The notes under the pieces were generated by a model that was given only the letters and a program-made list of their open reading frames with translations, was not told the DNA's origin and searched no databases. A program made the translations under genes and the position numbers. Shown one piece after another: positions 41,949 to 51,271 of a DNA stretch of 64,000 nt (position 1 is the stretch's first letter; every line of letters begins with the position of its first letter). Origin of the DNA: Planctomycetaceae bacterium (GTDB lineage Bacteria; Planctomycetota; Planctomycetia; Pirellulales; Pirellulaceae); NCBI GenBank assembly GCA_020638975.1, contig JACKHN010000007.1, positions 124,001 through 188,000 on the forward strand, in the 5' to 3' direction.

Positions 41949-44630
41949 ATGTTTGAAAACCGAAGCCTCCGGCTAGATCTGTTCGCGCTCGCACTCTGCG
42001 GGTTGGTCATTTTCCTGGGAGCCTCTCTCGGAACTTACAATCCCGAGGATTCTATTCCCCAGTTAATGCCGCCGTTCGACAAGCTCTATCAAGCCGATCA
42101 ACTTGTCTATCCAGCGACCGACACCGTCACCAATGCCTGCGGCAAGTGGGGTGCGTTGGCATCGGACGTCATGCTCAACGGGCTTGGCATCGGCGCCTAC
42201 TACGTCGTTCTGTCGTTGATCATCGTCGACGTTTTACTGTTGTCGCGACGCGAGGTCGATACGCCGGCACTTCGCACCGTGGGTTGGGTCGCGTCGTTGG
42301 CGGGACTAACGTCAATCGTTTCGCTGCTCGCACCCAGCGCTTCGCTGGGCCCGATGATTGGCGCGGGTGGATACCTGGGAGTCCTCGGTCGCACGCTACT
42401 CGAAACACACTTTGCCATCGCTGGTTCGTTGATCCTGGCTGGCAGCCTGTTGATTGGCGGCCTGATGCTTTGCACCGATTACGCGTTGTTCCGCATGGCG
42501 TTTACCGCAGGGACGTACACCGCAACCGGTATGGCCAAGGGACGACAAAAACTTGCCGATCGGCGTCAAGTGCTGGCAGAACGTAAGCCCAAGAAGGTCG
42601 AAAAGGCCGCTGTCGTGAAGGTGAAGGACGATCTCGAAGATGCGAACGAAGAAATCGAAGAGTTGGCAGTTAAAGTCCGCGGTAAGGGCGTTGAAGAGGA
42701 ACTAGTCCAAGACGCCGCCGACGAAGTAGAAGCACTTATCGATGACGATGTTGAAGTCGAGTTGGAGGAAGACGTTCTCGAGCCCGAGGAAGAGGAAGTC
42801 GTTGTCAAGAAGAAGGAACGCCCCAAAAAGCGATCGGGTGTGGCGTCTAAGCCTCATTTCAGTATGAAGAACGGCTTCGACAAGGAAGCTCGTGAGCAAG
42901 TCATGACCACGCTCGACGAGGCCGCGCACCGAGATGATCCAGGCGAATACGAACTACCTAATATCGACTTGCTAATCGAAGGCGATGATGTGTGCCTCGA
43001 CGAGCAGGTCAAGGAAGTCCGCCGTAAAGCCAAGATCCTGGAAAAGACGTTTGCCGAGTTCGGCTTCAGTGTGAAGGTCGTCGAAATCGAAACCGGACCG
43101 GTGATCGCGCAGTACGAAGTCGAACTCGCTGCCGGTCTGCGACTCGCCAAGATCACGAATCTGGCCGACGATCTCGCGATCGCTCTGCGAGTACCCAGCG
43201 TCCGAATCGTCGCACCGATTCCAGGAAAGAATACCGTCGGCATCGAAGTGCCTAACGAGATGCGACAAGTCGTGCGGTTGCGAGAAGTGATCGAGGAAAC
43301 GAACGGCAAGACGAGCAAGATGAAGATTCCATTGTTCCTTGGTAAAGATGTCTCCGGACGCCCGTTGACCGTGGACCTGGCGACGCTGCCTCATCTTCTG
43401 ATTGCTGGACGTACGGGCACTGGCAAGAGCGTTTGTTTGAACGCGATTATCTCCTCGATTCTGATGACGAAGCGTCCGGACGAAGTCCGCATGCTGATGA
43501 TCGATCCGAAGATGGTCGAGTTGAGTGGCTATGCCCGTTTGCCCCACTTGATGCATCCGGTCGTGACCGACATGCGAAAGGCCGAGGCCATTCTGGCTTG
43601 GGCCGTCGACAAGATGGAAGAACGCTACGCGATGCTCGCGCGAGCCGGCGTGCGTCACGTCACTAGTTACAACCAATTGAGCGAAGAAGAGCTGCGACGT
43701 CGCATGGACCCAGAAACGGAAGAGGAATGGGCCGCTATCCCCACGCACTTGCCTTTCATCGTCATTGTCGCAGACGAAATGGCCGATTTGATGATGACTT
43801 CTGGCAAGGAAGTTGAACAGCACATCATTCGCTTGGCACAGAAGAGCCGAGCCGTCGGTATCCATTTAATTCTCGCAACGCAAAAGCCAACGGTCGACGT
43901 CATTACGGGCTTGATCAAATCGAACCTGCCCGCTCGGATTTCGTTCCAAGTCGCCAGCCGTACGGACAGCCGCGTTGTTCTCGATGAAATGGGGGCCGAC
44001 AAACTGCTCGGTAACGGTGACATGTTGTTCCTGTGGCCGGGAACGAGTTCGTTGCTGCGTGGTCAAGGTACTTACTTGAGCGACGAAGAGATCGAAAGCG
44101 TCGTGGATTTCGTCAGCACGGGCGAGCAGCACTTTGTCAACGAACTCGTCAACTTGCAGGTCGACGAAGGCAATGGCGAAGCACCCGGTCCGTTGAAGAA
44201 GCGGGACGACATGTATGAAGCTGCTGTCGACGTGGTGGTGAGGGAAGGCCGCGGCAGCGTGTCACTGCTGCAACGAACGCTGGGCATTGGTTACGGGCGA
44301 GCGGCACGTTTGATCGACTATATGGCCGAGGATGGCATCGTTGGCGCTTACGCCGGTTCACAAGCTCGAGAAGTGATCATCTCCGTGTCGGATTGGGAAG
44401 CGATGCAGAACGGCGAGCCGGCTCCCGCCACACCCCCAAGTTCGCCAGTGAAGGCTGTTGCCGAGCCAAAGCGACGTACCAATACGATAAAACCAGACCC
44501 CGAATGGGAAGACGAAGAAGAGGAAGTCGCCGCGCAAGAGGAATGGGACGACGGCTTTGAAGAAGACGAGGAAGAGGAAGAAGATTGGGACGAGCAGGAG
44601 CAGGAAGAGTACGAAGCGGAGAGCGCGTGA
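41949..44630 (+). CDS. ftsK: DNA translocase FtsK/SpoIIIE
   Basis: FtsK is a septal motor that pumps chromosome ends during division. This 893-residue version has a membrane region (residues about 10-195, four hydrophobic helices) and a highly charged linker with acidic and basic blocks. The alpha/beta motor follows: GRTGTGKSVCLNAI (Walker A), VRMLMIDPKMVELSGY, IVADEMADLMM (Walker B) and HLILATQKPTVDVITG. A winged-helix gamma domain (GSVSLLQRTLGIGYGRAARL), which reads directional DNA sites in the family, is also present, and the protein ends with a strongly acidic tail. Walker A reads GRTGTGKS rather than the usual GATGSGKS. It is flanked by truB and a leftward SDR gene. Confidence 0.9.
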   Translation: MFENRSLRLDLFALALCGLVIFLGASLGTYNPEDSIPQLMPPFDKLYQADQLVYPATDTVTNACGKWGALASDVMLNGLGIGAYYVVLSLIIVDVLLLSRREVDTPALRTVGWVASLAGLTSIVSLLAPSASLGPMIGAGGYLGVLGRTLLETHFAIAGSLILAGSLLIGGLMLCTDYALFRMAFTAGTYTATGMAKGRQKLADRRQVLAERKPKKVEKAAVVKVKDDLEDANEEIEELAVKVRGKGVEEELVQDAADEVEALIDDDVEVELEEDVLEPEEEEVVVKKKERPKKRSGVASKPHFSMKNGFDKEAREQVMTTLDEAAHRDDPGEYELPNIDLLIEGDDVCLDEQVKEVRRKAKILEKTFAEFGFSVKVVEIETGPVIAQYEVELAAGLRLAKITNLADDLAIALRVPSVRIVAPIPGKNTVGIEVPNEMRQVVRLREVIEETNGKTSKMKIPLFLGKDVSGRPLTVDLATLPHLLIAGRTGTGKSVCLNAIISSILMTKRPDEVRMLMIDPKMVELSGYARLPHLMHPVVTDMRKAEAILAWAVDKMEERYAMLARAGVRHVTSYNQLSEEELRRRMDPETEEEWAAIPTHLPFIVIVADEMADLMMTSGKEVEQHIIRLAQKSRAVGIHLILATQKPTVDVITGLIKSNLPARISFQVASRTDSRVVLDEMGADKLLGNGDMLFLWPGTSSLLRGQGTYLSDEEIESVVDFVSTGEQHFVNELVNLQVDEGNGEAPGPLKKRDDMYEAAVDVVVREGRGSVSLLQRTLGIGYGRAARLIDYMAEDGIVGAYAGSQAREVIISVSDWEAMQNGEPAPATPPSSPVKAVAEPKRRTNTIKPDPEWEDEEEEVAAQEEWDDGFEEDEEEEEDWDEQEQEEYEAESA

Positions 44631-44685
44631 TACCTCGCCACATGTGAGCCGACGGCGCTAGCCGCGGGCCTACGAACTTTGCGTG

Positions 44686-45483
44686 TTAAGTCTTGCTATA
44701 ACCTTCCGGCGGAAACACGCCCATGACGCGTTGTGTGTAGTCGATACACGAGCCCGTCAGAATTCCCGATTCGTCGCTCAGGAGGTAAGTGCAGAGCCGC
44801 GCGACATCAAGCGGCTTGAGCAGGCGACCGAAGGGTGAAGCCGCTTCGCCGACCTCCAGCCAGTTCTCGGGGCTGCCTTGTTTCGCCTGGACGATGTGCT
44901 CGCCGGGTGTGTCCGTCCAACCGAGGTTGATGCCGTTAACGCGAATGCGGTGAGCGCGTAGCGAATGGGCGGTGTTCTTCGTGAATGTGTGCAACGCCCC
45001 CTTGGTGGCACTGTAGGGTGTGAGGATTTCCATGCCGCAATACGCCGCCACCGACAAGATGTTGACGATCGATCCCGCGATCTTTTCGCGTCGCATGATC
45101 CGCGCCGACTCCTGCGTCAGCAAGAACGGAGCCCGTACATTCACTGCGAACTGATAGTCCCAAAACTCAACCGTGGCATCGTCGAGCGTAGCTCGATTGG
45201 TATCTGCAGCAGCATTCACGAGACCATCGACGCGTCCGAAACGCTTGTCACACTGAAGGACGATGTTTCGGCAATCTTCAACGTTTGAAAGATCAGCCTG
45301 GACGAAGAGTCCCTCGGAACCAAGCTTCTCGATCGCGGCGACAACGGCCTCGCCCTTTTCTTTCTGTCGCCCACAAATCACGACACCCGCGGCGCCATGC
45401 TCGGCAGCGTGCAACGCGACCGCTTCGCCGACGCCCTGCGTTCCGCCCGTCGCAATGATCACTCTGCCGTCAAGTCGTGGCAT
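44686..45483 (-). CDS. Short-chain dehydrogenase/reductase
   Basis: This 265-residue classic SDR has the cofactor motif TGGTQGVGEAVAL, the Asn of VNAAADT, the catalytic tyrosine and lysine in PYSATKGAL, and the serine in ILSVAAYC. A C-terminal loop, LNLGWTDTPGEHIVQAKQGS-like in order, follows. The fingerprint after the first strand suggests NADP preference weakly (CGRQKEK). The substrate is unknown. ATG 45483 has AAGGAAG upstream; the frame beyond it (to 45636) is not protein-like. It is transcribed away from ftsK, alone. Confidence 0.85.
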   Translation of the reverse strand: MPRLDGRVIIATGGTQGVGEAVALHAAEHGAAGVVICGRQKEKGEAVVAAIEKLGSEGLFVQADLSNVEDCRNIVLQCDKRFGRVDGLVNAAADTNRATLDDATVEFWDYQFAVNVRAPFLLTQESARIMRREKIAGSIVNILSVAAYCGMEILTPYSATKGALHTFTKNTAHSLRAHRIRVNGINLGWTDTPGEHIVQAKQGSPENWLEVGEAASPFGRLLKPLDVARLCTYLLSDESGILTGSCIDYTQRVMGVFPPEGYSKT

Positions 45484-45687
45484 GTCGTTCTTCCTTGTCG
45501 TAGGCGTTCCTACACATGCGGACGGACGAGGCGTCCGTCCTACCGGTAATTCTGCAATTGCCTCGCGTCCAAGAGCGTAAAGTACTGGAATGGTCGTGGA
45601 AAGTACCGTCGCGACACGTTCAGCTAACTCGTACAATCAGAAGCGTCCTGCCGATTTCAATCCCTACTGTTGTTTTGCGAGACCGCA

Positions 45688-46506
45688 ATGAAACGACCAC
45701 ACTTAATCTATCCGTTGTTCTGTATGGCGATTACCGTCGCCTCTGCGCGTGCGGTCGTCGCCGCCGACGCTTTCTCAGGCAAACAATCGCAATGGCATGG
45801 CTTTGATCGATATGACTTCGAAGTTGACTCACGCCCGTGCATCGTCGTGACACCGAAAGAGGTCGCGGAAGGGAAGCCTTGGATATGGCGAGCCCGCTTC
45901 TTTGGCCATGAACCTCAAGCGGACATTGCGCTGTTGAATCACGGCTTCCACGTCGTGTATTGCGACGTGGCCAATCTCTTTGGAAACCCGCAGGCCGTCG
46001 CGCATTGGGACGCGTTCTACAAGTATCTCACCGAGCAGCACGCGTTCGCAAAGAAAGCCGCATTGGAGGGGATGAGCCGCGGTGGCTTGATCATTTACAA
46101 CTGGGCGGCTGCTAATCCGGAGAAGGTTTCCTGTATCTATGGCGACGCGCCGGTGTGTGATTTCAAGAGTTGGCCTGGTGGCAAGGGAACGGGCAAGGGC
46201 AGCGAAGCGTCTTGGCGAGACTGTCTGAAGGCTTATGGGTTCACCGAAGAGCAGGCCCTCGCTTACCAAGGCAATCCCATCGACAACCTCGAGCCACTCG
46301 CCAAAGCGGGTATCCCGCTGTTGAACGTGGTTGGAGATGCGGACGACGTGGTACCGGTCGCCGAAAACACGGGCATCCTCGCCGAGCGCTATCGCGAACT
46401 TGGCGGTTCGATCACCGTGATTAACAAACCCGGCGTCGGACACCATCCGCATTCGCTGAAGGATCCGACGCCGATCGTCGAGTTCGTTCTTATGCACTCA
46501 CGATGA
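45688..46506 (+). CDS. Secreted alpha/beta hydrolase
   Basis: This is a 272-residue exported hydrolase. The signal peptide is KRPHLIYPLFCMAITVASAR with a cut near VVAADA. The nucleophile elbow is GMSRGGL (serine), the acid is probably the Asp of VVGDADDVVP, and the His is in GVGHHPHS. It matches secreted esterase/peptidase-type families found in planctomycete carbohydrate-degrading regions; the substrate is unknown. An alternative start at 45670 lies 6 codons earlier. It converges on the SGNH hydrolase gene with a 6-bp gap. Confidence 0.75.
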   Translation: MKRPHLIYPLFCMAITVASARAVVAADAFSGKQSQWHGFDRYDFEVDSRPCIVVTPKEVAEGKPWIWRARFFGHEPQADIALLNHGFHVVYCDVANLFGNPQAVAHWDAFYKYLTEQHAFAKKAALEGMSRGGLIIYNWAAANPEKVSCIYGDAPVCDFKSWPGGKGTGKGSEASWRDCLKAYGFTEEQALAYQGNPIDNLEPLAKAGIPLLNVVGDADDVVPVAENTGILAERYRELGGSITVINKPGVGHHPHSLKDPTPIVEFVLMHSR

Positions 46507-46512
46507 GAAGAA

Positions 46513-47223
46513 TTACTCGCCCATCAACTTAACAACCATCGGCTCGATGGATTCGGCCCAGATCGCATAACTTTGCTCGTTCAAGTGCAGCAGGTCGGGC
46601 ATGATCTCGCGAGTCAGTGTTCCGTCGTCCTGCAAGAAGTTCTTGCCGAAATCCAGGTAGAAAACGTGTTCGCCGTCAGCGAGTTTCGAAACGATGGCGT
46701 TTGTCTTCTCGTTCACTTGTCGTTTCGGATCGGCAGGCGATTCGCCGCGAGGAAAGACACCGAGCACTAAGATCTTTGTCTGCGGCGTCTTCGTTCTCAG
46801 TTGCTTAACAATGGCCGTCGTTCCATCGGCGATCTGTTCGGGCGTATTTGTGCCCGAGTTGTTCGTGCCGATCATGATAACTGCCAGTTTCGGCGAAATT
46901 CCTTCGAGGTTGCCGTTGTCCAATCGCCAGATGACGTGCTGCGTGCGATCACCACCAATGCCAAGATTAACGGCGTTTCGTTTGTCATAGAATTTCTGCC
47001 ACACCTCCTTGCCACGTCCCTCCCAACCTTGCGTGATGGAATCTCCGATAAAGACGAGGTCCACGTTGCCTTCTTTCACGCGAGCGTTCATCGCTTCGTG
47101 CCGTTTCATCCAATTCCCATCGCGTGGAACAGGCTTGATGGCGTCATGCTCTTCGGCGCGAACCGGGACGATCAATACAACAGCGGCTAGTGCCAAAAGG
47201 AGTGTTCGAGGGACGATCTTCAT
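46513..47223 (-). CDS. Secreted SGNH/GDSL hydrolase
   Basis: This 236-residue esterase has block I GDSITQGWEG (Ser), block II LGIGGDRTQ (Gly), block III IGTNNSG (Asn) and block V PDLLHLN (Asp, His). The complete SGNH tetrad is kept. A signal peptide (MKIVPRTLLLALAAVVLIVPVRA) makes it extracytoplasmic. Length and order match the small platelet-activating-factor-acetylhydrolase-like/carbohydrate-esterase SGNH proteins. It may deacetylate glycans, an inference from family habit. Its neighbours are another secreted hydrolase and a Tat-exported propeller protein. Confidence 0.85.
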   Translation of the reverse strand: MKIVPRTLLLALAAVVLIVPVRAEEHDAIKPVPRDGNWMKRHEAMNARVKEGNVDLVFIGDSITQGWEGRGKEVWQKFYDKRNAVNLGIGGDRTQHVIWRLDNGNLEGISPKLAVIMIGTNNSGTNTPEQIADGTTAIVKQLRTKTPQTKILVLGVFPRGESPADPKRQVNEKTNAIVSKLADGEHVFYLDFGKNFLQDDGTLTREIMPDLLHLNEQSYAIWAESIEPMVVKLMGE

Positions 47224-47338
47224 GGTGTGTTCTCCAAGGTGGGGTGTGAAAGAGGGGCGGAGTGAATGATGACTCGATTTGAAGGAGTCACCACGTGGCC
47301 CCTATCGTACCCGCAACGAGTCATCAAAACGAGCGTCT

Positions 47339-48604
47339 TCAGAGTTGCAATTCACCGATATCGATCAAGTGCAACTGACGGCCTTGACCCTCTTGAGGTG
47401 CATCGATGCAGACGTACCGACCGTTCGGACTAAATCGCGGATGTGTATCGACTCGCCATTCTCCCGTATAAATCTTTGGCAAATGGAAGTGCCCCAAATC
47501 GAGCCGCCGACCGGTGGCAACGTGATAGGCGTGGGGCGTTTGCATCCGCTCGGCCCCCTTGGGATACGTGTCGTTCAAGATCCAATCGTTGCCTGGCAGA
47601 TAGCTGAGATGGCCACTGGGATCGAGTACGCCGTGCCCGATCTCTTCGACCGTTCCTCCTTCGGCGTCCTCGAACAGAAAGTCACCCCAATTCGGATTGC
47701 CGAGCAGTTCCTTGGACTGGGCGAGGATGTGATGCGGATCGCGCCAAATGAAATGGGACGTATAACCATTGCCGCAGATGATTCGAATGTCGCTGCCATC
47801 GGGCTTTGCGGTGATCATACGCGTCAGCCGACTGCCGTCTGGATATTGCCAGCGGTGCAACGCAATGAAGCGCGATCCGTCGGGGCTAAAGAGTAGGTGG
47901 TTAAAGTAGTGCTTGATGCCGAGTTTTTGATTCGGGATCACACCAAGCCTGGCGATGTCAGCAATGGAGATGATTAATCGCGACGCGCCTGTTTCCAAAT
48001 CGACGTAGAAGATTCCCGTCTCCGTGGGCGCCAATTCATCTGCAAACGGATCGGCTGGTCCGGCGTAGCCATATCCCGGTCGGACATCGTTGATGCGACG
48101 AAAGTCTGGAGTCACGGCGGACTTTCCGTCGGGGCTCACCGAGTAAACAGGATGCGGCACCGTCCGTTCGTCACCGGTGCTGGTATCGAGAATGTGGCTG
48201 ACAAAGTGATCTCCGTCGCGATCGTTCCAGATCACATCGGTTTGCGAACCGGGCAACCACTGCAGCATGCATCCTTGTTGCCAGCACCACGCTCGGCTCT
48301 CGCCAAGTTCGATCCAGCGATCGTTGTCTTCGAGATCCACCATGCCGACCCTGATCACGTCATCCGGTCGCGGGGACCGATGCTCGAAGTCGACTTCCAT
48401 TCCTAGCACGAAACGACTGGTTGGGTCGAACTGAAGCTTGTCGTAGTAGCCGAACCAATGGTGCTTCGGACCGCGAGTGATCGGACGCGTTGGCCAGTTT
48501 CTCTTTTCGCTTGCGGTATTCCAAGAAGGACGGCAAAACAGCGCTGCCGCTGCTCCAGCGACTCCCGTTAACAGTGCCTTGCGGCGAGTTGTTCCCATCA
48601 TCAT
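47339..48604 (-). CDS. Tat-exported beta-propeller protein (oligogalacturonate-lyase-like)
   Basis: The protein of about 421 residues has a twin-arginine signal (GTTRRKALLTGVAGAAAALF) and then repeated propeller blades with SPDG motifs (YSVSPDGKSAV, LLFSPDGSRFI, and the last FSPNGRYVCI). Three adjacent ATGs (48604, 48601, 48598) follow GGAGG; the middle one has the best spacing. The blade pattern and segment HHWFGYYDKLQFDPTSRFV recall the oligogalacturonide-lyase and TolB-like propellers common in planctomycetes. Whether it is an active lyase cannot be read. An in-frame upstream extension reaches 48724 but precedes the signal. It is the leftward partner of the hydrolase cluster. Confidence 0.7.
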   Translation of the reverse strand: MMMGTTRRKALLTGVAGAAAALFCRPSWNTASEKRNWPTRPITRGPKHHWFGYYDKLQFDPTSRFVLGMEVDFEHRSPRPDDVIRVGMVDLEDNDRWIELGESRAWCWQQGCMLQWLPGSQTDVIWNDRDGDHFVSHILDTSTGDERTVPHPVYSVSPDGKSAVTPDFRRINDVRPGYGYAGPADPFADELAPTETGIFYVDLETGASRLIISIADIARLGVIPNQKLGIKHYFNHLLFSPDGSRFIALHRWQYPDGSRLTRMITAKPDGSDIRIICGNGYTSHFIWRDPHHILAQSKELLGNPNWGDFLFEDAEGGTVEEIGHGVLDPSGHLSYLPGNDWILNDTYPKGAERMQTPHAYHVATGRRLDLGHFHLPKIYTGEWRVDTHPRFSPNGRYVCIDAPQEGQGRQLHLIDIGELQL

Positions 48605-49075
48605 GTCATCCTCCGCAGTGACTGGATTTGGCGCACCATCGGTTCGCAAGAGAAAAGATAACCGGTGCAGCATCTCAATTCGAGTCTCTTGCGCCATCTG
48701 GGGACACTTGCCATCTGGGGACACTTGGAATTGCCGCTCGCTAGCAACTCACTTGGCACGAGACGTGTTAAACGAGGGAAGTCGCGCGGAGATTTCACAC
48801 TAGGCCAACCGTTCCGCCTGTACCGTATTTGATGAATTTTCGTGTTACAAGGGATCGAACTACAGTTATAGGTGTCGCTCGCAGCGGGACTCTGCGCCCA
48901 GGTCTGACTTACGCCTAAGCATTGGCCAAACAATTACTGTCGCAAAACTCTTGTGGGATAGGCTTCCAGCCTGTCAATTCAGTCATGACAGGCTAGAAGC
49001 CTATCCCACTTATTGTTTGGGCGGTGCTATGTCGGTTGAAGAAGAAATGTCGGAACGAGCAAGGAGGCTCGTTGA
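48605..49075. other. Intergenic region with direct and inverted repeats
   Basis: These 471 bases lie between a leftward Tat protein and a rightward porin. A 17-bp unit, CCATCTGGGGACACTTG, occurs twice in tandem at about 48694-48727. A nested palindrome fills about 48924-49022. The porin's ribosome site AAGGAGG lies near 49061-49067. I see no gene. Confidence 0.6.
48924..49022. repeat. Nested palindromic repeat, type C
   Basis: Outer arms GCCAAACAAT and ATTGTTTGGGC enclose inner arms GTGGGATAGGCTTCCAGCCT and its near-complement ending GAAGCCTATCCCAC, with a short loop. The inner 57 bp would fold as a strong hairpin. It resembles a palindromic element of the REP type. No second copy is seen in this window. 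Confidence 0.75.
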
Positions 49076-50389
49076 ATGAGGTTGAATCCCTTCGTGCCGA
49101 CGATCATCGTGATCGCAACGATCTGGGTACGCGCTGCTTCCCTTCACGCAGCTCCGCCAGATGTTGTCCACGTGCCTGACGAATCGATCGATGCGGCCTT
49201 AGCGACATTCGGCCATCTAAGCATGGATTGCGGTTGCGACGACATCACTTGTCTCGGAGGTTGTGAGACCAGGGCAAGGCATTTGGTTGATTATTCGTGT
49301 GCGCCGTGGACTTTGCTCCCAGAGCTTGCCGGTGGTATCACGATTACGGGATGGCTGGAAGCAGGAGGCGCTGCGAGCGCGGACCAAACAGCATCTCGAA
49401 GCCTTAGTCCGCTCACGTTCGCCGACCGGCAAGATATCACCGTCAACCAGCTGTATGCAATCATCGAACGTTCGATCGATACCACGGGCGGTTGGGACAT
49501 CGGTGGGCGAATCGACGTTCTGTTCGGAACGGACGCGCGATTCACGGAAGTACCTGGACTCGAGCTCGAACGCGATGGCTTGGCGAGCAAGTGGAATAGC
49601 CACACGGACTACCGCTTATCGACACCACAGGCCTATGCGGAAGTAGGAGTTCGCGATTGGTCGGTCAAGCTCGGACATTGGTATGCGAACACCGGCTACG
49701 AAACCGTAATGGCTCCGCAGAACTTTTTCTACACGCATGCTTATACGATGGCGTACGGCGAGCCGTTCACGTTCACCGGTGCATTGCTCACCTACGAACT
49801 GAACGAACGAGTGTCCGTCCGTGGAGCTGTTCACGGCGGCTGGAACAGCTTCGACGCAACGCGTGAACGCGCCGGGTTTCTCGGTGGTGTGAATTGGACC
49901 AGCATGGACGAACGAACGAGCGTAGCTTTAACGCTGACAACCGGAGACCAGGTAAATAATGTCAACGCTTACTCGCAACGGAGCCTCTACAGCATCGTCC
50001 TCTCGCAGCGACTGAACGACGATCTCACTTATGTCTTCCAGCACGATAACGGTTGGCAACAGGACGACGGCGGACCGGGTGTCGATGCTGAATGGTACGG
50101 CATTAATCAGTACTTGATCTATACGCTGAATGCTTGTTGGTCGATGGGGGCCAGACTTGAGTGGTTCCGCGACGACGAAGGTGTTCGCGTGCCGGACTGG
50201 GCTGGCAACACGGGTACACCTGGAAATTATTGGGAAGCTACGTTCGGAATGAACTGGACTCCCGGCACCAACCTAACGATACGACCAGAACTCCGCTGGG
50301 ATTGGTTTGATGGAGTTGGCAACCCGTATAATGACGGCCAAAGCAACAATCAATGCACGGCTTCGTTTGACGCGATCTTGACGTTTTAG
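49076..50389 (+). CDS. Outer-membrane porin, BBP2 (OmpL-like) type
   Basis: This 437-residue protein has a signal peptide (MRLNPFVPTIIVIATIWVRA, cut near HAA) and then a short cysteine-bearing region (MDCGCDDITCLGGC). A long barrel follows with strands such as ITITGWLEAGG, NQLYAIIERSI and YAEVGVRDWSVKLGHWY, ending YWEATFGMNWTPGTNLTIRP and FDAILTF. The ending FGMNWTPGTNLTIRPELR is a strong BBP2 (beta-barrel porin-2) signature. Function is general diffusion or substrate transport, unknown. AAGGAGG lies 9 bases before ATG. It stands alone. Confidence 0.9.
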   Translation: MRLNPFVPTIIVIATIWVRAASLHAAPPDVVHVPDESIDAALATFGHLSMDCGCDDITCLGGCETRARHLVDYSCAPWTLLPELAGGITITGWLEAGGAASADQTASRSLSPLTFADRQDITVNQLYAIIERSIDTTGGWDIGGRIDVLFGTDARFTEVPGLELERDGLASKWNSHTDYRLSTPQAYAEVGVRDWSVKLGHWYANTGYETVMAPQNFFYTHAYTMAYGEPFTFTGALLTYELNERVSVRGAVHGGWNSFDATRERAGFLGGVNWTSMDERTSVALTLTTGDQVNNVNAYSQRSLYSIVLSQRLNDDLTYVFQHDNGWQQDDGGPGVDAEWYGINQYLIYTLNACWSMGARLEWFRDDEGVRVPDWAGNTGTPGNYWEATFGMNWTPGTNLTIRPELRWDWFDGVGNPYNDGQSNNQCTASFDAILTF

Positions 50390-50547
50390 ACTGCTGATAG
50401 CTTCCACCCTCCGCCGATTGTGAGAACTAGATAGGAGACGACCCAGAACGCCGTGCGAGTCCCGATAGCTCGCACGGCGTTGTCTCTCAATACGGATGAA
50501 AACGCTACCGTGACCCAAGTTACGAAACATTAGATCAGTCCCGCCTG

Positions 50548-51165
50548 ATGCACAAATACAGCCTCTTACTCGGTTGCGTTATCGCAGCGTTGCTCGGATC
50601 GTGTGTGCCATGCTGCGCCGATACGGTTTCGCGTGTCGATCTCCGACACGAGGCTCCAGGTCCGATCGATTACTTTGTAGTGATCTGCGCAAGGGAATCG
50701 GAGCCTTGGGGAACGGGGCATACGTTCGTCGTTTGGGTGCAACAAGACAAGCAAAGTGGGCAAGTCCACTCACAAGGCTTTGGTTTCTACCCAAAAATTG
50801 AAAAAGTCATCGTTCGACTATTTACAGGTGATGGCGCAGTTCGTGATGAGTCGACAAAGTCCGCATCAATCAAACCGTGGTTGTTAACGCACCGACTGAT
50901 CGTTCAGGTAGATCGGGCTCAGTTCGAAGAGGGATTGAACGTCAAAGATCGCTGGTTGGGATCGGGAATCGATTACCACTTGTTAAACCGCAACTGTACA
51001 CACTTTGGCCACGCCGTGATGACGGCAATTCAACTCGGCGCGCCCGAGCCTGAGTTTGGTGAACGTCCCGCAACGTACCTCGCCCGACTGATGGCACTCA
51101 ATCTTGGTCGAAGACCGTCAGCTGCAGAACCAGTTACCGCGACGCTCGTTAACGGTCAGCGTTGA
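50548..51165 (+). CDS. Secreted protein with papain-like Cys-His motif (hypothetical)
   Basis: The 205-residue protein has a signal peptide (MHKYSLLLGCVIAALLGSCVPCCA) and a mature part with GTGHTFVVWVQQ and YHLLNRNCTHFGHAVMTAI. A His followed, about 90 residues later, by NCTHF fits the circularly permuted papain-like superfamily, where HxxV and NC(T/x)HF hold the catalytic pair. This is motif-level only. The next gene, 106 bp downstream, carries another such domain, so they may form a pair. Function, possibly a peptidase or acyltransferase acting in the periplasm, is unknown. Confidence 0.5.
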   Translation: MHKYSLLLGCVIAALLGSCVPCCADTVSRVDLRHEAPGPIDYFVVICARESEPWGTGHTFVVWVQQDKQSGQVHSQGFGFYPKIEKVIVRLFTGDGAVRDESTKSASIKPWLLTHRLIVQVDRAQFEEGLNVKDRWLGSGIDYHLLNRNCTHFGHAVMTAIQLGAPEPEFGERPATYLARLMALNLGRRPSAAEPVTATLVNGQR

Positions 51166-51271
51166 GTAGGCCCTGGTGCTAGGGACGAGAAAGTGGAGTT
51201 CGCCTTGCAAGATACCTTGCAAACCGCTAATCAACCGCTCGAACTCCCATTACGCCAACTCAGCCGATTCA

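Noticed and set aside
42972..43865. A 297-codon leftward frame inside ftsK
   Set aside because: It mirrors the ftsK motor domain and has the His/Asp/Gln-rich make-up of a shadow frame.
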